Under the pieces are notes generated by a model, which saw only the letters and a list, made by a program, of their open reading frames with translations, was not told the DNA's origin and made no database searches. This document shows positions 15,589-21,057 of a stretch of 33,462 bases of DNA, piece by piece. Position 1 is the stretch's first letter. Each line of letters begins with the position of its first letter. This stretch comes from DASZPL01 sp035550315. GTDB taxonomy: Bacteria; Actinomycetota; Actinomycetes; JAFAQI01. The DNA is taken from the NCBI GenBank assembly GCA_035550315.1, contig DASZPL010000109.1, positions 1-33,462 on the forward strand, read 5' to 3'. The position numbers and the translations under genes were made by a program.

Positions 15589-15622
15589 GCCTCGATGCTG
15601 TCACGGGCGGTACCGTCCGGCT
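15589..15622. promoter_or_regulatory. Divergent leaderless promoters of msrB (-) and LigD-type polymerase (+)
   Basis: The minus strand carries the 13-mer CGTGACAGCATCG (plus 15593-15605), whose CAGCAT ends 6 nt before the msrB ATG. The plus strand carries TACCGT (15611-15616), 6 nt before the polymerase ATG at 15623. The two boxes lie back to back within 34 nt, so the promoters must share their upstream sequence with the opposite gene. Confidence 0.5.
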
Positions 15623-16660
15623 ATGGCTTCCCCGTTCGTCGAGCTCGACGTCGAAGGGCGCACGGTCAAGGTCACCAACCCCGACCGCGTGTACTTCCCG
15701 GCGATCGGCGCCACGAAGCTCGACGTCGTCAACTACTACCTCTCGGTCGGCGAGGGCATCGTCCGGGCGCTCTACGAGCGGCCCTGCATGCTGCACCGCT
15801 ATCCGGAAGGGGTGCAGGGCGTCGCGGGCGAGAAGATCTACCAGAAGCGGATCCCGAAAGGCGCGCCCGACTGGGTGCAGACCGCGGAGGTGTCCTTCCC
15901 GTCGGGCCGCACCGCCGACGAGCTGTGCGTGACCGAGCTCGGCGCGGTCGCCTGGGCCGTGCAGATGTCGACGGTCGAGTTCCACCCCTGGCACACCCGG
16001 TGTACGGCGGTGGAGCAGCCCGACGAGCTGCGCATCGACCTCGACCCGCAGCCGGGGACCGGCTTCGCCGAGGCGAAGCAGGTCGCGGGCATCGTCCACG
16101 AGGTGCTCGACGACCTCGGCGCGGTCGGGTGGCCGAAGACGTCGGGCAACCGTGGGGTGCACATCTACGTCCGCATCAAGCCCGACTACGGCTTCCGTGA
16201 GGTACGCCGGGCTGCCCTGGCCTTCGCCCGGGAGGTCGAGCGCCGCGCGCCGGACCGGGTGACGACCGCCTGGTGGAAGGAAGAGCGCGGCGAGCGGATC
16301 TTCGTGGACTTCAACCAGAACGCGAAGGACCGCACGATCGCGGCGGCGTACTCGCTGCGCGGGTTCGCCCACGCGCCGGCTTCCGCGCCGGTGACGTGGG
16401 AGGAGCTGCCCGACGTCGAGACCGAAGACTTCACCATCAACACGCTGCCGAAGCGGTACGCCGAGCTCGGTGACGTCCACGCCGGTATCGACGACGCGGT
16501 GTTCGGGATCGAGCCGCTGCTGGAGTGGGCCGACCGCGACGAGGCCGACCACGGCCTGGGTGACGCGCCGTACCCGCCGAACTATCCCAAGATGCCGGGC
16601 GAGCCGCCGCGGGTGCAGCCGAGCAAGATGAACGCCGCCAACTGGACTCACGAGTCGTGA
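15623..16660 (+). CDS. Stand-alone LigD-type DNA polymerase/primase (NHEJ, archaeo-eukaryotic primase family)
   Basis: A 345-aa polymerase domain of the LigD (PolD) type, used in bacterial non-homologous end joining to add ribo- or deoxynucleotides at DNA ends. Catalytic acidic residues are visible: Asp139 and Asp141 in RIDLDP and Asp229 in FVDFNQN. The SGNRGVHIYV block (174-183) carries the conserved His180. There is no fused ligase or nuclease domain, and an ATP-dependent ligase gene lies about 1 kb downstream on the other strand. ATG 15623 was chosen over TTG/ATG codons further up because of the TACCGT box 6 nt before it and because it clears the msrB start. No Ku gene is visible in the window. 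Confidence 0.92.
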   Translation: MASPFVELDVEGRTVKVTNPDRVYFPAIGATKLDVVNYYLSVGEGIVRALYERPCMLHRYPEGVQGVAGEKIYQKRIPKGAPDWVQTAEVSFPSGRTADELCVTELGAVAWAVQMSTVEFHPWHTRCTAVEQPDELRIDLDPQPGTGFAEAKQVAGIVHEVLDDLGAVGWPKTSGNRGVHIYVRIKPDYGFREVRRAALAFAREVERRAPDRVTTAWWKEERGERIFVDFNQNAKDRTIAAAYSLRGFAHAPASAPVTWEELPDVETEDFTINTLPKRYAELGDVHAGIDDAVFGIEPLLEWADRDEADHGLGDAPYPPNYPKMPGEPPRVQPSKMNAANWTHES

Positions 16661-16683
16661 GCCGAACCGTCAGGGAGGCTCAC

Positions 16684-17499
16684 ATGACCGCACTGCCCAC
16701 TGTCCGCCGGGGTGCCGCGACGGCCGTCGCGCTGGTGGCCGCGTCGGCGGGGGTGCTCGCGACTCCCAGTCAGGCGGCGACGTCGCCCGTTGCTCCGGTG
16801 CCGCCGGCCGTCTCGACCATGATCCCGAACTCCGGCCCGCTCGTCGGGGGCACGACGGTCCGCATCGACGGGACCGGCTTCACTGGCGCGACGAGCGTCA
16901 GGTTCGGCAAGCAGACGCCGGCGATGTCGTTCACCGTCATGTCCGATGGCCGGATCGTCGCGGTGTCGCCGCGCCATGCCGCGGGCCGGGTGATTGTGAC
17001 CGTGACCACCCCGAACGGCACCAGCACGGCCGAAGGGCTCGAGAACGGCAAGATCGCGTTCGTCTTCTCGCCGTACGCCCCCACCGTTTCGCAGCCGGCC
17101 GGCGAGCTGCTGCGCTACCAGCTGGGTACCGGCGCGCGCAACAAGATCACGATGACGGTCGCGAAATCCGGTGAGACGAGCATCGTCGACACCGAGAAGC
17201 CCGCGACGTATCGGTTCGAGCTGCCGGCGCCGACGATGCGCAAACTGCGAGAGCTGGCGGCGAACGCACATGTCAGCACCCTCGACGCCCGCTACCCGCG
17301 GCCGGACGAGGAGATCGCGTGCGGCACGGATACCCAGATCCTCACCGTGCGCGGCCACAAGATCGTCGTGGGGTACGCCGGTGAGCCGCCCGCCCGGGCG
17401 CAGCGGCTGCTCGACAGGCTGCTGGCCATCCTCGACAACCGCGACCCGGCGCCGTTTGCCGTCGGTGGTCAGGCAGCGAGGTCGCATCTGCGGTGCTGA
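16684..17499 (+). CDS. Secreted IPT/TIG-domain protein
   Basis: An exported 271-aa protein. Residues 1 to about 31 are a signal peptide (MTALPTVRRG, Ala/Val core, SQA end). An IPT/TIG immunoglobulin-like domain follows at about 42-120 (MIPNSGPLVGGTTVRIDGTGF, then VRFGKQTP and VTVTTPNGTS). The C-terminal half (about 138-255) is an alpha/beta module with KITMTVAKSGE and ILTVRGHKIVVGYAG; its layout resembles emfourin-like protease-inhibitor domains, but this is a guess. ATG 16684 has a good AGGGAGG Shine-Dalgarno (16672-16678); GTG 16657, overlapping the polymerase stop, is the alternative. Function is unknown. Confidence 0.82.
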   Translation: MTALPTVRRGAATAVALVAASAGVLATPSQAATSPVAPVPPAVSTMIPNSGPLVGGTTVRIDGTGFTGATSVRFGKQTPAMSFTVMSDGRIVAVSPRHAAGRVIVTVTTPNGTSTAEGLENGKIAFVFSPYAPTVSQPAGELLRYQLGTGARNKITMTVAKSGETSIVDTEKPATYRFELPAPTMRKLRELAANAHVSTLDARYPRPDEEIACGTDTQILTVRGHKIVVGYAGEPPARAQRLLDRLLAILDNRDPAPFAVGGQAARSHLRC

Positions 17500-17518
17500 C
17501 CGGGCCCGGAAATGGGCG

Positions 17519-17598
17519 AGGACGCACTCGCCGGGTCCGACCTCCGGGGGGAGGGGTCGGACGAGCCGGATCGGTAGCCACACCGGCGAGTGCGTCCT
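17519..17598. terminator. Nested inverted repeats between TIG gene and DNA ligase gene
   Basis: The outer arms AGGACGCACTCGCCGG (17519-17534) and its exact complement (17583-17598) pair over 16 bp. An inner hairpin begins immediately after the left arm: GTCCGACC (17535-17542) pairs with GGTCGGAC (17555-17562), and TCC/GGA extend it with a bulge. The first arm starts 20 nt after the TIG-gene stop, and the ligase stop lies 53 nt beyond the right arm. It is probably a bidirectional terminator for the convergent pair; the branched fold is unusual for that role. Confidence 0.65.
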
Positions 17599-17651
17599 GC
17601 TGTTCGTACCTAACCGTCGGAACCTGAAGGCGTGCTGAACAGCATCGGCTG

Positions 17652-18689
17652 TCAGGCGCTGAACACCTCGTCGATCGCACACTTCAACGGCCGCTCCAGC
17701 TGGGCGAAGCTGCAGCTGCGCGGCTCGCGGTCCGGCCGCCACCGCTTGAACTGGGCGGTGTGGCGGAAGCGGTGACCTTCCATCTGGTCGTAAGCGACCT
17801 CGACGACCAGTTCGGGTCGCAGCGGCTCGAAGCTCATGTCCTTGCCGGAGTTCCAGCGGTTCGGGGTGCCGCCGGGCCCCCATTCGCTGCCGATCCACGG
17901 GTGATCCTGCTCGGCGTTGTCCCGCAGCGGCGCGAGCTCCTCGACCAGCTCGGCCCGTCGCTTCATCGGGAACGATGCGGCGACGCCGACGTGGCGCAGC
18001 TGGTCCCCGTCGTACAGCCCGAGGATCAGTGAGCCGACGATCGGACCGCTCTTGTGCCAGCGGAAGCCGGCCAGCACGCAGTCGGCCGTGCGCGCGTGCT
18101 TGATCTTGAACATCACGCGCTTGTCGGGCTGGTAGGTCAGCTCGAGCCCTTTCGCGACGACGCCGTCGAGGCCGGCCCCCTCGAAGTCGGTGAACCACCG
18201 CTTGGCCTCGGCGACGTCTCGGGTTGCCGCCGTGACGTGGACGTCGGCGGTCGGCGTGACGGCGGACTCGAGCTGTGCCCGACGCTCGCGAAACGGCGCG
18301 CCCATCAGGGAGATGTCACCGATCGCGAGCAGATCGAAGCCGACGAAGTGCGCGGGGGTTTCCGCGGCCAGCTTGCGGACCCGGGACTCCGCCGGGTGGA
18401 TCCGCTGCTGGAGCACCTCGAACTCCAAGCGGCCGTTGATCGGTACGACGATCTCGCCGTCGACGACGCACTTGTCCGGCAGGGCCGCCTTGACCGCTTC
18501 GACGACTTCGGGGAAGTAGCGGGTCATCGGCTTCTCGTTGCGAGAGCCGACCTCGACCGTGTCGCCGTCACGGAAGATGATCGACCGGAAGCCGTCCCAC
18601 TTCGGCTCGTAGAGGAACTCGCCTTCGGGTACGTCGGGCACCGCTTTCGCCAGCATCGGCGAGACCGGCGGCATGACGGGAAGCTTCAC
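17652..18689 (-). CDS. ligC: ATP-dependent DNA ligase, LigC type
   Basis: Seals nicks in duplex DNA through an enzyme-AMP intermediate; LigC-type enzymes act as minor repair or end-joining ligases in actinobacteria. In 345 aa the nucleotidyltransferase motif I carries the catalytic Lys30 (EPKWDGFR). Motif III-like FVGFDLLAIGD, motif IV GLDGVVAKGL and motif V VMFKIKHARTAD follow, and an OB-fold region fills the C-terminal third (from RWHKSGPIVGSLILG). The GTG start (MKLPVMPPVSPMLAKA) matches the usual beginning of this family; the frame is open 76 codons further up, but that part antisenses the next gene. ATG 18674 is an alternative. It probably works with the stand-alone polymerase gene nearby. 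Confidence 0.93.
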   Translation of the reverse strand: MKLPVMPPVSPMLAKAVPDVPEGEFLYEPKWDGFRSIIFRDGDTVEVGSRNEKPMTRYFPEVVEAVKAALPDKCVVDGEIVVPINGRLEFEVLQQRIHPAESRVRKLAAETPAHFVGFDLLAIGDISLMGAPFRERRAQLESAVTPTADVHVTAATRDVAEAKRWFTDFEGAGLDGVVAKGLELTYQPDKRVMFKIKHARTADCVLAGFRWHKSGPIVGSLILGLYDGDQLRHVGVAASFPMKRRAELVEELAPLRDNAEQDHPWIGSEWGPGGTPNRWNSGKDMSFEPLRPELVVEVAYDQMEGHRFRHTAQFKRWRPDREPRSCSFAQLERPLKCAIDEVFSA

Positions 18690-18786
18690 GCCCCGATTCC
18701 ACCACCTCGTGCGTTGAGCATTGATGTCGCGGTGCCGAGGAGGTAGACAGCGTGGTACGGGGGATCCGCCACGCTGAGGAGAAGTC
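18690..18786. promoter_or_regulatory. Divergent region with an 8-bp-arm inverted repeat
   Basis: The region separates the ligase (-) from the Tat-exported protein (+). CAGCGTGG (18748-18755) and CCACGCTG (18769-18776) form a perfect inverted repeat with a 13-nt centre, spaced about two helical turns between arm starts, as for a dimeric repressor. A Shine-Dalgarno AGGAGA (18777-18782) directly follows the right arm, so a bound protein or the RNA hairpin could block expression of the downstream gene. The operator role is inference. Confidence 0.45.
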
Positions 18787-19704
18787 GTGGAACTCTCGCG
18801 TCGTAGGTTCATGCAGGCGGCGGGCGCTGTTGTTGCGGGCGGCGCCCTTGATATCGGGCTACCTGCACTCGCTCGCGCGTCTACTGCACCGATCCCGCTG
18901 ACCGGTACGCCGAGCATTTATTCGGGCTGGACGAAGGTCCCGTTGCCGCCAGGCAATGCGATGCAATGCTTCGGCTTCAACGGCAGCACGGTGTACACGT
19001 GTCAGAACAACGCGGATGACAAAGCGACGCCGAAGGTGCCAAGCACGCAACTGACGTTCAGCCAGTTCAAGAGCCCGTCTGATGGCTCGCCGGCGATCAA
19101 CCGCTTCGCGACGCACAGCCACGGCGGCCAGATTGGGAACAACGGCCCCACGATCTGGACGCCTTGCAGCAACGGCGCCAAGGACCCCGTCGACGGCCAT
19201 CAGATAACCCGGGGAGACTTCAACCCGGATTCCGACACCTTCGAGGACGAGACGCATTGGTCCCCTCCGCTGACCAACCCGCTCACGGTCAACGTCAATA
19301 CCTCGAATCTCGTCGTTCGCGATGGCAACAACAAGCTGTGGGTTTACGACCTCGCCGCAGTCAAGAGCTCGGGAAGCGGGACTTTTCCGCCATCCATAGG
19401 TTCGTTTCAGATTCCTGGTTCTCCAAGCAATCTTGGATATGACGTCACTGGGAACTGGCTCTACTGGGCGACCCAGACCGACGCGCAACAAGACGATGCA
19501 AAGTTCACCGTCGGCTTCCACAACTTCGTCGATGGAAGCGGCGATCAACAGGCCCACAACATGCCGACGATCTCGGGCAGTTCCTACGAGCTAGAGGGCC
19601 TCGCGATCCTGCCCGACGGCAGCAAATGGGTAGTCGGAGTGAACAACGGCTTCGTCGCCGGGTCCAAGACGGTGAAGTCGTTCAGCCTGGTCACGGTGAC
19701 CTGA
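18787..19704 (+). CDS. Tat-exported protein of unknown function
   Basis: A 305-aa protein that I do not recognise. The N-terminus MELSRRRFMQAAGAVVAGG has a classic twin-arginine motif (S-R-R-x-F), so the protein should be exported folded. The mature part is rich in Gly, Asn, Ser and Thr with a repeated strand-turn pattern (NNKLWVYDLAAVK, GNWLYWATQTD, GLAILPDGSKWVVGVN), suggesting a beta-propeller; it loosely recalls helveticin-J-type or NHL-like propellers, but no signature settles it. Base use is clearly less GC-rich than in the neighbours, with codons such as TTT, AAT and ATA more frequent, which may mean recent acquisition. GTG 18787 has a Shine-Dalgarno 4 nt upstream. Confidence 0.75.
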   Translation: MELSRRRFMQAAGAVVAGGALDIGLPALARASTAPIPLTGTPSIYSGWTKVPLPPGNAMQCFGFNGSTVYTCQNNADDKATPKVPSTQLTFSQFKSPSDGSPAINRFATHSHGGQIGNNGPTIWTPCSNGAKDPVDGHQITRGDFNPDSDTFEDETHWSPPLTNPLTVNVNTSNLVVRDGNNKLWVYDLAAVKSSGSGTFPPSIGSFQIPGSPSNLGYDVTGNWLYWATQTDAQQDDAKFTVGFHNFVDGSGDQQAHNMPTISGSSYELEGLAILPDGSKWVVGVNNGFVAGSKTVKSFSLVTVT

Positions 19705-19719
19705 CGCCAGACGCAGGGT

Positions 19720-19774
19720 GATCTTGACGCTTTCGGCCTGTTGGACCCCTCATCAGGCCGAAAACGTCAAGATC
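19720..19774. terminator. Long inverted repeat between Tat-exported protein and S53 protease genes
   Basis: Arms 19720-19740 and 19754-19774 (21 nt each) are complementary except for one position (C-A), around a 13-nt loop. The left arm contains ATCTTGACGCTTTCGGCCTG. It starts 15 nt after the stop of the upstream gene, and the convergent protease gene ends 40 nt beyond it. It is probably a bidirectional terminator. The rest of the 110-nt gap holds nothing that I can identify. Confidence 0.7.
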
Positions 19775-19814
19775 GGGTCGAGTATCTATCGTTGGCAACT
19801 CGTGTGTCCGAGGT

Positions 19815-21011
19815 CTAGAAGGCGGCGACGCCGTGCGGGGTGCCCCAGCCGGTCGGCCCGTCCCAGCCGGTTCGCGCCTGGCACCATTGCGCGGTCGGAC
19901 ACTGGCCGTTGCTGCCGCCGGTCACGTCCCAGAGCGATGACACCGACTGGTGCTCCCACACGAAGGAGCCGTCGCTGACGTCAGTCGTGTTGCCGGCGAG
20001 CGCGAAGACGGCGGCGATGATCGGCGATGACGCGGAGGTGCCGCCGAAGGTCAACCACCCGACCGCGGACTCGTACGGCGTGCTGTCGTAGACCGCGACT
20101 CCTGTCGCCGGGTCGGCCACCGCAGCGACGTCGGCGACGGCTCGCCCGTCGCATCCGGTGACGTCCGCGGACTGCCAGGTCGTGGCGTTGAGGTCCGAGC
20201 ATCCGCTGCCGCCGTCGGTCCACGCGGTCTCCGTGAAGCCGCGGCTCGACGTGCTGCGCGACAGGGTCGTGCCGCCGACCGCGGTGACCCACTTCGACGA
20301 GGCCGGGTAGGACACGCCATAGCCGTTGTCACCCGCCGACGCGGTCACCGCGACTCCCGCGTGGTGGTAGTAGCGGCCGTACGTCGAGTCCTTGGCGTCC
20401 GGACCGCCGTAGCTGTTGCTGACCGCGTCCGCGCCGAGCGCCACTGCCTCGTCGACCGCCGCGCCGAGGTTGGCCATCGAGGCGGTGTCCGCCTCGACCA
20501 GCAGGATGTGGCAGTTCGGGCAGACCGCGCTGACCATGTCCACATCCAGGCTGATCTCCTCCGACCAGCCCGGGTCGGCCGGCGGGTAGTCGGTCCCGCC
20601 GCGCTCGTCCACCTTGCGGAAACAGCCGCTCGCACCGGTGCAGGCCGGCAGGTGGAACTGCTTGCGGTAGAGCGCGAGATCCGACTCGGCCGTCGGGTCG
20701 TCGTACGCGTCGACGACGGCGACGGTCTCGCCGCTGCCGGCGTCGGTGCCGGCCGCTGGCAGGTCGTAGGCGGCGGCGAGGTCGCTCGGCGCGTAGCCGA
20801 GCGGGGTCGCCGAGTGGCGTACCCGGCCGCGCGCCAGACGGTCGACGCGGATCGCGAAGCAGCGGGCACGGGCGGTGCCGGCGTGCTTGCAAACGACGGC
20901 GTCCCGGGTCGGGTGGGCCGTCGCCGCGCTCGCGCTGAGCGCGACCGGAGCGGCGGAGATCGCCGCGGCGAGGGCCATCGAAGCAACGGTCAGGGTGCGA
21001 AGTGAGGGCAT
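19815..21011 (-). CDS. Secreted S53 family serine-carboxyl protease (sedolisin-like)
   Basis: An exported 398-aa protease. A signal peptide covers about residues 1-32. The sedolisin catalytic residues are present: Glu152 and Asp156 in WSEEISLDVDM, oxyanion Asp228 in SAGDNG and nucleophile Ser326 in FGGTSASSP. The protein starts the catalytic domain at about residue 72 (GYAPSDLAAAYDLP), so the large N-terminal prodomain of classic sedolisins is absent; only about 40 residues lie between the signal and the domain. Cys pairs (124/130, 164/167, 271/287) suggest disulfides. It is 46 nt downstream of the ceramidase-like gene in the same orientation, but a CAGTCT box 6 nt before the ATG suggests its own leaderless promoter. 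The substrate is unknown. Confidence 0.9.
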   Translation of the reverse strand: MPSLRTLTVASMALAAAISAAPVALSASAATAHPTRDAVVCKHAGTARARCFAIRVDRLARGRVRHSATPLGYAPSDLAAAYDLPAAGTDAGSGETVAVVDAYDDPTAESDLALYRKQFHLPACTGASGCFRKVDERGGTDYPPADPGWSEEISLDVDMVSAVCPNCHILLVEADTASMANLGAAVDEAVALGADAVSNSYGGPDAKDSTYGRYYHHAGVAVTASAGDNGYGVSYPASSKWVTAVGGTTLSRSTSSRGFTETAWTDGGSGCSDLNATTWQSADVTGCDGRAVADVAAVADPATGVAVYDSTPYESAVGWLTFGGTSASSPIIAAVFALAGNTTDVSDGSFVWEHQSVSSLWDVTGGSNGQCPTAQWCQARTGWDGPTGWGTPHGVAAF

Positions 21012-21017
21012 CGCAGA

Positions 21018-21023
21018 AGACTG
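21018..21023 (-). promoter_or_regulatory. -10-like box for the S53 protease gene
   Basis: On the minus strand CAGTCT ends 6 nt before the protease ATG, within the 46-nt gap after the ceramidase-like gene. There is no Shine-Dalgarno. It is a candidate internal promoter giving a leaderless protease transcript. Confidence 0.4.
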
Positions 21024-21057
21024 CGGGTCACTTCCGGTCGCTGTCTGCGGCCAGCTG

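Noticed and set aside
15271..16200. Plus-strand frame of 309 codons across msrB and the polymerase gene
   Set aside because: It is antisense to msrB and out of frame with the polymerase; both of those have catalytic motifs, and this frame has none.
15124..19774. The intergenic hairpins as a CRISPR array or insertion-sequence ends
   Set aside because: There are no regularly spaced direct repeats, no cas genes and no transposase. The three hairpins have different arm sequences and no target-site duplications that I can see.
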